This document shows, piece by piece, positions 1 through 7,408 of a DNA stretch of 64,000 bases. The first letter of the stretch is position 1; each line of letters opens with the position of its first letter. Position numbers and translations under genes: made by a program. The notes beneath the pieces are model-generated. The model saw only the letters and a program-made list of their open reading frames with translations. It made no database searches and was not told the DNA's origin. Location of the stretch: NCBI GenBank assembly GCA_046347635.1, contig JAXMFT010000003.1, positions 62,001 to 126,000 on the forward strand, given 5' to 3'. The DNA comes from JAGVSZ01 sp019137045. GTDB taxonomy: Bacteria > Pseudomonadota > Gammaproteobacteria > Burkholderiales > SG8-39.

Positions 1-712
1 TCAGCCACGCGAAGGAGGAGACATAGAGCGGCACGTCCATGTGGTAGTTCACCACCTTGTCGATGCCGAACAGCAGGATCGACTCCCACGGGAACGTGAT
101 CGCGTCCGCCGCGCCGGACTCGAGCGCCTGGCGCGCCTCGGGCGCCGACACGCGCACGTTGGTGCCGCCGAGGCTCGTGACGTACGAGGCGAGCGTGCCG
201 TGCGCCGAGCGGATCTTCATGCCCTTGAACTCCTCCGGCAGGACGATGCGCTTCTTCGCGTGCAGCGCGCCGGGATCGTGCACGAAGGCGAGGCACATCT
301 TGACGTCGGCGAGCTCCTTCACGCTGTACTTGCGATACCACTCGTCGAACGCGCGCGACCCGCCGTCGGCGTTGGTCATCAGGAACGGGAGGTTGCCCGC
401 CTCGCCCATCGGCAGGCGCCCGGCCTGGTAGCCGAGCGCGATGTAGGTGACGTCGGCGATGCCGTCGCGCGCCATGTTGTGGTGGTCGTCCGCCTTGCCG
501 AGCTGCTGGGACGGGTAGAGCGTCACCTTCACCGTGCCGTTCGTCGCCTTGGCGATCGAGTCGCCCCACTCCTTCACCGAGACGTGCATCGCGTGCGCCG
601 GCGGCACCCACGAGGAAAACTTCAGATCGAAGGTCTTGTCCTGCGCGGCGGCGGGCAGCGCGGCCAGCATCGCCGCAAGCGTGGGAACGAGTCTCGACGT
701 GATGCGTGGCAT
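1..712 (-). CDS. TRAP transporter substrate-binding protein, DctP family (3' end outside window)
   Basis: The N-terminal 237 residues of a periplasmic solute receptor of the TRAP (DctP/TeaA) family are visible; the C-terminus is cut by the window edge. The protein opens with a cleavable signal peptide (about 23 residues, ending LPAAAQ), then FDLKFSSWVPPAHAMH and a WGDSIAKATNGTVKVTLYP segment typical of the first lobe, and later EEFKGMKIRS, a family landmark near the ligand-binding Arg. The ATG is preceded by GGAGGAGG four bases upstream. It would capture a carboxylate or aromatic acid in the periplasm; no DctQ/DctM membrane genes are in view, they may lie beyond the left edge. It is the last gene of the long minus-strand series but is separated from the ligase gene by 142 bp with a possible promoter of its own. 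Confidence 0.88.
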   Translation of the reverse strand, partial: MPRITSRLVPTLAAMLAALPAAAQDKTFDLKFSSWVPPAHAMHVSVKEWGDSIAKATNGTVKVTLYPSQQLGKADDHHNMARDGIADVTYIALGYQAGRLPMGEAGNLPFLMTNADGGSRAFDEWYRKYSVKELADVKMCLAFVHDPGALHAKKRIVLPEEFKGMKIRSAHGTLASYVTSLGGTNVRVSAPEARQALESGAADAITFPWESILLFGIDKVVNYHMDVPLYVSSFAWL

Positions 713-773
713 GGGCCCTCCTCCGTGCGCGGGTTGATGATATTGGTATGACGCGATCAATTATTCTGCGGGG

Positions 774-837
774 AGGATAAACACACTGCCCTGCCCCGGC
801 AAGCAACGCGGCTTGTGCGCTGCGTGATGCAGGTCAA
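774..837 (-). promoter_or_regulatory. Candidate promoter with FNR/CRP-type box upstream of the TRAP receptor gene
   Basis: On the minus strand a TTGCCG box (797-802) and a TATCCT box (774-779) are separated by 17 bases, 62 bases before the receptor ATG. A GTGA-N6-TCAA motif (824-837, plus-strand reading) of the CRP/FNR type is centred about 63 bases upstream of the inferred start, a usual class I position. Both hexamers are only 4/6 matches, and a motif of eight fixed bases is expected about twice by chance in a window of this size, so this is tentative. Confidence 0.35.
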
Positions 838-854
838 AGGCCGGTCGGAGCGCC

Positions 855-2480
855 CTACCCGTCCTGCCGCAGCCGGAAGCGCTGCACCTTGCCCGACTCG
901 GTGCGCGGCAGCTCGCGCACGAACTGGACCCGGCGCGGGTACTTGTACGGCGCGATCGCGGCCTTGACGTGCTCCTGCAGCGCGCGGGCGGTGCGGTCGC
1001 AGGCCTCGTGCCCGGGGTTGAGCACCACGAACGCCTTCACCACCTGGCCGCGCTCCTCGTCCGGCACCCCCACCACGCCGCACTCGGCCACCGCCGGGTG
1101 CTCGAGCAGCGCCGCCTCGACCTCGGGCCCGGCGATGTTGTACCCGGCCGAGACGATCATGTCGTCGGTGCGCGCCTGGTAGTAGAAGTAGCCGTCCTCG
1201 TCCATGCGGAACGCGTCGCCGGTGAGGTTCCAGCCGTTCTGCACGTAGGTCCGCTGGCGCGCGTCGGCGAGATAGCGGCAGCCGGTCGGCCCCTTGACCG
1301 CCAGCCGGCCGACCACCCCGGGCGGGCACGGCGCGCCCGCGTCGTCGAGGACGGTGGCGCGGTAGCCGGGCAGCGCGTAGCCGGTCGCGCCGCGGCGCGC
1401 CCGCTCCTGCGAGTGGGAGATGAACATGTGCGTCATCTCGGTGGAGCCGATCCCGTCGATCAACTCGATTCCGGTCGCCTGCTTGAACGCCTGCCGCGTC
1501 GCGTCCGGCAGCGCCTCGCCCGCGGACACGCACTTGCGCAGCGACGAGAGGTCGAAGCCGCCCGCGAGGCCGGCCATCCGGCGGTAGTAGGTCGGCGCGG
1601 TGAAGCAGGTGGTGGCGCGGAAGGTCTGGATGGTCTCCAGCAGCACCTCGGGCGTGAGCCGCTCGACCAGGACGGTGGCGGCGCCGAAGCGCATCGGGTA
1701 GGCGAGCATCGTGCCGAGCCCGAAGGTGAACGCGAGCGGCGGCGTGCCGCAGCAGACGTCGTCGGCCGAGGGCCTCAGGCACGCGCGCGGGAAGCAGTCC
1801 CCCATCACGATCACGTCGCGGTGGAAGTGGATCGTCCCCTTCGGGCGCCCGGTGGTGCCGGAGGTGAAGGCGATCAGCGCCACGTCGTCCGCGGCGGTGT
1901 CGACGTTCCGGAACGCCGCCGGATGCGCGGCCATCAGGCGCTCGAGCTCGCCGTGCCCCGCGTCCTCGAAGCAGACGATGTTCTTGAGCGTCGCGCACTG
2001 GGCGGCCGCGCTGCGCAGCTCCTCGTCGAGACGGTGGTCGCACAGCGCCGTGGACACTTCCGCCGCATCGATGATCGCCTGCAGTTCCCGTGCGCGCAGC
2101 AGCGGCATGGTCGTGACCGGGATGCACCCGGCCTTGAGCACCCCGAACCAGCAGGCCACCATCGCCGGGTTGTTCGGCCCGCGCAGCAGGACGCGCGCAC
2201 CCGGCACGAGCGCCAGGTCGCGCTGGAGCACGTGCGCGATGCGGTTCGCCCGCTGCAGCAGCTCGCCGTAGCTGCGCACGACCGTCGGGCCTTCGCCGTA
2301 GGCGTACAGGGCCGGGCGGTCGGCGTCCCCGCGCGCGACGCGCTCGTCGAGCAGGGCCCCCGCGCAGTTCAGGCGCGCGGGGTAGCGCAGGTCCGGCAGC
2401 TCGAACAGGAACTCCGGTCGCTCGGCCTCCGGCGGCAGGCGGTCGCGGGCGAAGGTGTCGACGTGCGCGGTGTACGCCAT
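855..2480 (-). CDS. AMP-forming aryl-CoA ligase, 2-aminobenzoate/benzoate-CoA ligase type
   Basis: A 541-residue member of the ANL superfamily that would activate an aromatic carboxylate to its CoA thioester with ATP, giving AMP and pyrophosphate. The N-terminus (AYTAHVDTFARDRLPP) and the LNCAGALLDERV region are characteristic of enzymes annotated as 2-aminobenzoate-CoA ligase. The phosphate loop FTSGTTGRPKGT is near residue 205, the acyl-binding segment LAFTFGLGTM follows, GYNIAGPEVEAALLEHP near 445 marks the hinge, and the catalytic Lys sits in PRTESGKVQRF near the C-terminus. Length is normal. It follows the VOC gene by 34 bases and is probably co-transcribed with the Mo-hydroxylase set 1. 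The exact substrate (anthranilate, benzoate, hydroxybenzoate) cannot be read from the sequence. Confidence 0.88.
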   Translation of the reverse strand: MAYTAHVDTFARDRLPPEAERPEFLFELPDLRYPARLNCAGALLDERVARGDADRPALYAYGEGPTVVRSYGELLQRANRIAHVLQRDLALVPGARVLLRGPNNPAMVACWFGVLKAGCIPVTTMPLLRARELQAIIDAAEVSTALCDHRLDEELRSAAAQCATLKNIVCFEDAGHGELERLMAAHPAAFRNVDTAADDVALIAFTSGTTGRPKGTIHFHRDVIVMGDCFPRACLRPSADDVCCGTPPLAFTFGLGTMLAYPMRFGAATVLVERLTPEVLLETIQTFRATTCFTAPTYYRRMAGLAGGFDLSSLRKCVSAGEALPDATRQAFKQATGIELIDGIGSTEMTHMFISHSQERARRGATGYALPGYRATVLDDAGAPCPPGVVGRLAVKGPTGCRYLADARQRTYVQNGWNLTGDAFRMDEDGYFYYQARTDDMIVSAGYNIAGPEVEAALLEHPAVAECGVVGVPDEERGQVVKAFVVLNPGHEACDRTARALQEHVKAAIAPYKYPRRVQFVRELPRTESGKVQRFRLRQDG

Positions 2481-2514
2481 CGCGGCTGCTACCGGCTCCG
2501 GGCGGGAGCGGGCC

Positions 2515-2943
2515 TCAGGGCTTGCGGTCCTTCAGCTCGTGCCACTTGTAGTCGATCAGCTCGAGCAGCACGCCGTTCATCGTCTTCGGCGAGATGAACG
2601 CGAACTCGCAGTCGCGGAACGGCCGCGCGCCGCCGATGAACGGGTAGCCCTTGCCCTTCAGCTCCTCCATCGACTTGCGGGTGTTGTCCACGTTGAAGCC
2701 GATGAGCATCACGCCCTCGCCGCGCTTGGCGATGAACTTCGCCACCTCGCCGTCGGGGGTGGTCGACTCCATCAGCTCGAAGCCGACGTCGCCCAGCCAG
2801 TAGCGCGCGACCCGGATCTTCTCCGGCTCGTCGACGTAGGCGTCGTCGGGAGCGCTCTTGCCGAGCACCGGCTCCCAGATCTTGCGCGCTTCGTCGAGGT
2901 TGCGGACCGCGACGCACAGGTGGTCGATCTTGTTCACTTTCAT
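2515..2943 (-). CDS. VOC (glyoxalase/methylmalonyl-CoA epimerase-like) family protein
   Basis: A 142-residue single-module pair of beta-alpha-beta-beta-beta repeats of the vicinal oxygen chelate fold. The start KVNKIDHLCVAVRNLDEA supplies the usual first metal-ligand His (His8) and the C-terminal half carries the second-repeat pattern ending NGVLLELIDY with the terminal Glu ligand. It most resembles methylmalonyl-CoA epimerases, which act on CoA thioesters, so a racemase or isomerase step on an acyl-CoA is plausible; ring-cleavage or lyase chemistry is also possible for this fold. The ATG overlaps the stop of ubiX (ATGA) with AAGGAG upstream, implying translational coupling. Confidence 0.82.
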   Translation of the reverse strand: MKVNKIDHLCVAVRNLDEARKIWEPVLGKSAPDDAYVDEPEKIRVARYWLGDVGFELMESTTPDGEVAKFIAKRGEGVMLIGFNVDNTRKSMEELKGKGYPFIGGARPFRDCEFAFISPKTMNGVLLELIDYKWHELKDRKP

Positions 2944-3560
2944 CTCACGTCTCCTTCGCTCTCGGGTTGTGCGGATCCGGCGCTCGCCGCCGCGCGCGTC
3001 ATGCGCCCGTCCCAGCGCTTGGCGAAGCTCGCGTCGATGCCGAACTGGTCGAGCACCCGCGCGACCACGTGGTTCACGATGTCGTCCACCGACGCGGGCT
3101 TGTTGTAGAACGCGGGCATCGGCGGCACGATCGCCACCCCCATGCGCGCGAGCTTGAGCAGGTTCTCCAGGTGCACCTCCGAGAGCGGGGTCTCGCGCGG
3201 CACCAGCACCAGCCGCCGCCGCTCCTTCAGCACCACGTCGGCGGCCCGGTGCACCAGGTTCTCCCCGTAGCCGAGCGCGATCGCCGCCGCGGTGCGCATC
3301 GAGCAGGGCGCCACGATCATCCCCTCGGTGCGAAACGAGCCCGAGGAGACGGTCGCGGCCATGTTGCCCGTCCCGTGCACCACCGCGGCGCGCGCGCGCA
3401 GGTCCTCGAGCGTGAGCCCGGTCTCGTGCTCCACGGTCTGCTGGCCCCACTTCGAGAGCACGAGGTGGGTCTCCACCCCGGCCGCCCCGAGCGCTTCCAG
3501 CACCCGCACCCCGAAGATCGCGCCGGTGGCGCCGGTGATCGCGACGATGATGCGCCGCAT
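2940..3560 (-). CDS. ubiX: UbiX-like flavin prenyltransferase
   Basis: A 206-residue UbiX/Pad1 family protein, which prenylates reduced FMN with dimethylallyl phosphate to make the prFMN cofactor used by UbiD decarboxylases. The Rossmann start VAITGATGAIFGVRVLEAL, the VAPCSMRTAAAIALGYGENL segment and the RRRLVLVPRETPL...HLENLLKL region are all hallmarks. A GTG immediately upstream (3563) could also serve as start; the ATG at 3560 is chosen. It lies 10 bases after the 2Fe-2S subunit gene and overlaps the VOC gene. Three UbiD-type genes occur in the window, two of them in this same minus-strand series, so it probably supplies their cofactor. Confidence 0.93.
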   Translation of the reverse strand: MRRIIVAITGATGAIFGVRVLEALGAAGVETHLVLSKWGQQTVEHETGLTLEDLRARAAVVHGTGNMAATVSSGSFRTEGMIVAPCSMRTAAAIALGYGENLVHRAADVVLKERRRLVLVPRETPLSEVHLENLLKLARMGVAIVPPMPAFYNKPASVDDIVNHVVARVLDQFGIDASFAKRWDGRMTRAAASAGSAQPESEGDVR

Positions 3561-3570
3561 CACCGCCCCG

Positions 3571-4095
3571 CTACTCGGCCATGTCGGGCATCAGGTAGTG
3601 CCCGCCTTCCCGCGCCCCCACCCGGACGGCCTCGTCCACCGCCGGCGCCGCGACGATCGCCTCGACGATCTGCTCGTACCCGGTGCAGCGGCAGAGGTTG
3701 CCGGCGATCGCCGCGCGCGCCTCGTCGGGGGTCGGGTGCGGGTTGCGGTCGAGGAGCGCCTTGCCCGCCATGATCATCCCCGGCGTGCAGAAGCCGCACT
3801 GCACCGCGCCCTTGTCGATGAAGGCCTGCTGGAGCGGATGGAGCGCCTCGCCCTGACGCAGCCCCTCTATAGTGAGCACGCGTTTTCCCTGGCAGGCGCT
3901 CGCCAGCGTGAGGCAGGCGAGCACCGGGCGGTCGTCCACCAGGACGGTGCAGGCGCCGCACGAGCCGAGCAGGCAGACTTCCTTCGTGCCGGTGAGGCCG
4001 AGGGACTCGCGCAGCACCTCGAGCAGCGTGCGGCTCGGATCGAGCGCGAGCTCGTGCTCCGCGTCGTTGACGTTCAGCTGGACGACCTGCTTCAT
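3571..4095 (-). CDS. Molybdenum hydroxylase 2Fe-2S subunit (set 1)
   Basis: A 174-residue CoxS/HcrC-type subunit with two 2Fe-2S clusters that carries electrons between the Mo and FAD subunits. The plant-ferredoxin-like cluster ligands are Cys41, Cys46, Cys49 and Cys61 (motif CLLGSCGACT); the helical-domain cluster uses Cys100, Cys103, Cys135 and Cys137 (QCGFCTPG and GNLCRCTGY). All eight ligands are present. The start overlaps the stop of the FAD subunit (ATGA). The C-terminal extension past residue 150 (ending HYLMPDMAE) is slightly longer than the shortest family members. Confidence 0.94.
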   Translation of the reverse strand: MKQVVQLNVNDAEHELALDPSRTLLEVLRESLGLTGTKEVCLLGSCGACTVLVDDRPVLACLTLASACQGKRVLTIEGLRQGEALHPLQQAFIDKGAVQCGFCTPGMIMAGKALLDRNPHPTPDEARAAIAGNLCRCTGYEQIVEAIVAAPAVDEAVRVGAREGGHYLMPDMAE

Positions 4096-5114
4096 CGCGC
4101 CTCCCCGCCGCCGGCGCCCGCCGCGGCGTGCGCCGCCTCCGCGAGCGCGCGCCGCGCGAACTCGTACACCATCTGCTTGCGGTGCGCGCGGTCCCCGGCG
4201 GTGTTGGCGAGCGGCGTCGCCGACTTGCGCGCGAGCTTCGCCGCCGACTCGGCGAGCGTCTCGTCGAGGACCTTCCCCTCGAGCAGGGCGCCGAGACCCT
4301 TGACGATCACCGGCCGCGACGAGATGCCGCCGACGACCATGCGGGCGTCGTGGACGCGGCCGTCGCGCGGGCGCAGCGTCAGCGCCACGCCGGCGATCGG
4401 GTAGTCGATCGCCTGCCGCATGCGGTACTTGAGATAGGTCCCGAGGACGCCCTGCATGGCGCTCGGGACCAGCACCTCGGTCAGCACCTCGTCGGGGCGG
4501 CCGGCGGTCGGGCTGGCGCCGTCGCCGGTGTAGTAGTCGGCGAGCTCGATGGTGCGCGCGCCGCCGGCCGACTGCAGCGTCACGCGCGCATTCGCCGCCA
4601 CCAGCGCGGTCGCGAGGTCGGCCGAGAACACGGCGAAGCACTTGCGCGCGCGGCCGTTCGGCGAGGCCTTGCAGAACTCGCCGCCGCGCTTCACGCAGGC
4701 CTCGACGCAGTCCTGCCAGTCCTCGGACTGGTTGAAGTGGCGGCAGCGCGTGTCGAGGCAGAGGTTGCCGCCCACCGTCCCCATCTCGCGCAGCTGCGGC
4801 GACCCGACCTCGCGGGCGGCCGCGGCAAGGAAGGGAAACCGCGCGCGCGCCTCCGCGCTCGCTTCCATCTCGCGCAGGGTCGTCATCGGCCCGATCCGCA
4901 GCCCGACGCCGTCCTCCCACGCGACGCCGCGCAGATCCGCGATGCGCTGCAGGGAGATGACGTATGCCGGCGTGTACAGCCCCTGCCGCATCGACGGCAC
5001 CAGGTCGGTGCCGCCGCCGATCAGCTTCGCGCGGCTGCCCAGCTCGGCCAGCAGCCGCGCCGCCTCCGCCACGCTCCCGGGTTCCCGGTACTCGAACTTC
5101 GGCAACGGCTGCAT
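4092..5114 (-). CDS. Molybdenum hydroxylase FAD subunit with 4Fe-4S loop, HcrB-like (set 1)
   Basis: A 340-residue CoxM-family FAD subunit. The first FAD motif AKLIGGGTDLVP is at about 30-40 and the second MGTVGGNLCLDTRC at about 111-124. Unlike ordinary CoxM proteins it has a Cys-rich insertion directly after it: Cys119, 124, 136, 140, 148 and 159. The spacing 124/140/148/159 closely follows the extra 4Fe-4S loop known in the beta subunit of 4-hydroxybenzoyl-CoA reductase, whose electron flow is inverted relative to xanthine dehydrogenase. This argues for a reductase-type or low-potential enzyme rather than a plain hydroxylase. It starts one base after the large-subunit stop. Confidence 0.92.
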   Translation of the reverse strand: MQPLPKFEYREPGSVAEAARLLAELGSRAKLIGGGTDLVPSMRQGLYTPAYVISLQRIADLRGVAWEDGVGLRIGPMTTLREMEASAEARARFPFLAAAAREVGSPQLREMGTVGGNLCLDTRCRHFNQSEDWQDCVEACVKRGGEFCKASPNGRARKCFAVFSADLATALVAANARVTLQSAGGARTIELADYYTGDGASPTAGRPDEVLTEVLVPSAMQGVLGTYLKYRMRQAIDYPIAGVALTLRPRDGRVHDARMVVGGISSRPVIVKGLGALLEGKVLDETLAESAAKLARKSATPLANTAGDRAHRKQMVYEFARRALAEAAHAAAGAGGGEAR

Positions 5115-5115
5115 G

Positions 5116-7404
5116 TCAGACCTCCCCGGCGCCCAGGGCCTGCAGCACCTTCAGCGGCGTCACCGGCAGGCTAGTCACGCGCGCGCCGACCGCGTGCTCG
5201 ACCGCGTTCGCGATCGCCGGCGCGATGTTGATCACGGAGACGTTGCCCACCCCCTTGGCGCCGAACGGGCCCTTCGCGTCGTAGCCCTCGACGGTCGCGA
5301 ACTCGATCGCCGGCATGTCGACCGCGGTCGGCGGGCGGCACTCGAGGAAGCTCGGGTTCTGCACCTGGCCCTGCTCGATGATCACGTCCTCGTACAGCGC
5401 GTAGCCGAGGCCGGTCGCCATGCCGCCGATGATCTGGCCGCGCAGCCCGTCGGGGTTGATCACCGTGCCGCAGTCGTGCACCGCGGTGATTTTGTCCACC
5501 TTCGTGACGCCGGTGCGCGGATCGACCTCGACCTCCGCGACGTGGGTGGCGAAGGTGTAGGTGGAGAACATCTTCGTCGCCGCGCCGCGCACGATCCCGG
5601 GATCGAACGCCGTCTCGGTGAGGTTGATCGACGCCTTGCCGATGATCGGGCCGCCCTTCTTGTACTGGCCGCCGCCGAGCACGTCGCGCAGGTGCAAGAA
5701 GCGCTCCGGTGCGGTGCGGTCGACGACCTTCCGCTCGCGCAGCTCGAGACGGCCGGCGGGCACGCCCATGCCGGCCGCCGCGGCGGCGAGGATCTGGTCG
5801 CGCGCGTCCTCCGCGGCGAGCTTGACCGCCTGGCCGCCGGTGTGCGTGCCGCGGTCGCCGAAGATGCCGACGTCGAACGGGGTGAGATCGGTGTCGCCGA
5901 TCACCACCGTCACGTCGTCGGGCGCGAGCCCGAGCACCTCGGCCGCGATCTGGCGCATGACCGTGCGCAGCCCCTGCCCCATGTCCATCGCGCCGGTCGC
6001 GACGGTGGCGGTGCCGTCCATGTTCATCTTCACGATGCTCGAGGTCGCGAACCCCCCGCAGGCGAAGATCCCGCACGCGACGCCGAGCGCGCGGTTGGGC
6101 CCGAGCCGCGGCCCCTTCCAGCCCACCATCGCGCGCGCCTTGAGCAGCGTCTCGCGCACCTGCACGCTGTGCAGCGGCTGCCCGGTGTGCAGGCTGTCGC
6201 CCTCGACGAGGCAGTTCTTCAGCCGCAGCTCGAACGGGTCGAGCCCGAGCTCGCGCGCGATGCGGTCCATCTGCGACTCGCGCGCGAAGGTCGACTGCGG
6301 CGCGCCGTAGCCGCGGAACGCGCCGCTCATCATCTTGTTGGTGTAGATCGAAAAGGCCTCGACGCGCACGTTCGGGATCCGGTAGGGCCCGGTCGAGGAG
6401 ATCGCGCCGAGCCACACCGCGTTCGGCGTCGGCGCGTAGGCGCCGCAGTCGTAGTAGAGGGTGGCCTGCGAGGCGACCAGCGTGCCGTCCTTCTTCACCC
6501 CGGTCTTGAGCTTGATCACCCCGCCATGGCGCGTGGTGGCCGAGGTGAACTCCTCCTCGTGCGAGAACGTGAGCCGCACCGGGCGCCGCGTCTTGAGCGC
6601 GAGCGCCGCGGCGGTCGGCTCGGTGAGGGTGCGGTTCTTGCCGCCGAAGCCGCCGCCGACGTGGCACGGCACCACCCGGATCTTGGCGATCGGCACGCCC
6701 AGCAGCGACGAGAGGATCGCCTGGTTGATGTGCGGCCGCTGGGTGGTGTTGTAGATCACGAGCCGCCCCTCGGCGTCGACGTCGGCGACCGTCGAGTTGG
6801 GCTCCATGTACGACGGGTGCTGCTTCTGCACCTGGTAGGTGTCCTCGAAGACGAAGTCGGACGCGGCGAAGCCCGCCTCGACGTCCCCGCAGGCGATCTC
6901 GGCCTGGTAGTTGACGTTGCCCTGCATCGCGCGCGCGGTGCGATCGAAGAGCGTCGTGTAGCCGGCCAGCGCTTCGTGCAGGATGGGCGCGTTCGGCGCC
7001 AGCGCCTCGAGCGGGTCGAACACCGCCGGCAGCGGGTCGTACTCCACCTCGATCAGGTCGACCGCCCGGGCGGCGGTCGGCTCGTCCACCGCGGCCACCG
7101 CGGCCACCGCCTCGCCGATGTAGCGCACCTTCCCGCGCGCGAACATGCCCATGTCCAGCACCAGCGCGCCGTAGCGCGCGTCGGGCACGTCCGCGGCCGT
7201 CAGCACGGCGTGCACGCCCTTCAGCGCGCGCGCCTTCGAGGTGTCGATGCGCACGATGCGCGCGTGCGGCAGCGGGCTGCGCAGCACCCGCGCCCAGAGC
7301 ATGCCGCGCAGGTAGACGTCGGTCGCGTAGCGCGCCTCGCCGGTCACCTTCGCGACCGCGTCGGACTTGGGCGTCTTCTTGCCGATGACGGTATACGCAC
7401 CCAT
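5116..7404 (-). CDS. Molybdenum hydroxylase Mo-cofactor subunit (set 1), catalytic Glu replaced
   Basis: A 762-residue CoxL/HcrA-family large subunit that binds molybdopterin cytosine dinucleotide. Family motifs are in place: GGFGGKN near 250, SGAFRGYGAPQ near 365, AMDMGQGLRTVM near 460 with the Mo-cofactor Gln, and the C-terminal AKGPFGAKGVG segment. In that last segment the residue that is the catalytic Glu in xanthine dehydrogenase, CO dehydrogenase and HCR is Asn721 (GVGN); the other two large subunits in this window have Glu at that place. Gene order large-FAD-2Fe2S with one-base spacing or overlap indicates one enzyme. The CoA-ligase genes on both sides suggest an aromatic acyl-CoA or heteroaromatic acid as substrate. 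Confidence 0.9.
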   Translation of the reverse strand: MGAYTVIGKKTPKSDAVAKVTGEARYATDVYLRGMLWARVLRSPLPHARIVRIDTSKARALKGVHAVLTAADVPDARYGALVLDMGMFARGKVRYIGEAVAAVAAVDEPTAARAVDLIEVEYDPLPAVFDPLEALAPNAPILHEALAGYTTLFDRTARAMQGNVNYQAEIACGDVEAGFAASDFVFEDTYQVQKQHPSYMEPNSTVADVDAEGRLVIYNTTQRPHINQAILSSLLGVPIAKIRVVPCHVGGGFGGKNRTLTEPTAAALALKTRRPVRLTFSHEEEFTSATTRHGGVIKLKTGVKKDGTLVASQATLYYDCGAYAPTPNAVWLGAISSTGPYRIPNVRVEAFSIYTNKMMSGAFRGYGAPQSTFARESQMDRIARELGLDPFELRLKNCLVEGDSLHTGQPLHSVQVRETLLKARAMVGWKGPRLGPNRALGVACGIFACGGFATSSIVKMNMDGTATVATGAMDMGQGLRTVMRQIAAEVLGLAPDDVTVVIGDTDLTPFDVGIFGDRGTHTGGQAVKLAAEDARDQILAAAAAGMGVPAGRLELRERKVVDRTAPERFLHLRDVLGGGQYKKGGPIIGKASINLTETAFDPGIVRGAATKMFSTYTFATHVAEVEVDPRTGVTKVDKITAVHDCGTVINPDGLRGQIIGGMATGLGYALYEDVIIEQGQVQNPSFLECRPPTAVDMPAIEFATVEGYDAKGPFGAKGVGNVSVINIAPAIANAVEHAVGARVTSLPVTPLKVLQALGAGEV

Positions 7405-7408
7405 CGCT

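Noticed and set aside
41..751. Long plus-strand frames opposite nearly every minus-strand gene (and the reverse)
   Set aside because: High GC leaves few stop codons, so opposite-strand and shifted frames stay open; they are Arg/Ala/Gly/His-rich and match no family, while the other strand does.
743..757. TTGATCGCGTCATA before the TRAP gene as an FNR box
   Set aside because: The half-sites are not separated by six bases (TGA-N6-TCA is not satisfied), unlike the box at 824-837.
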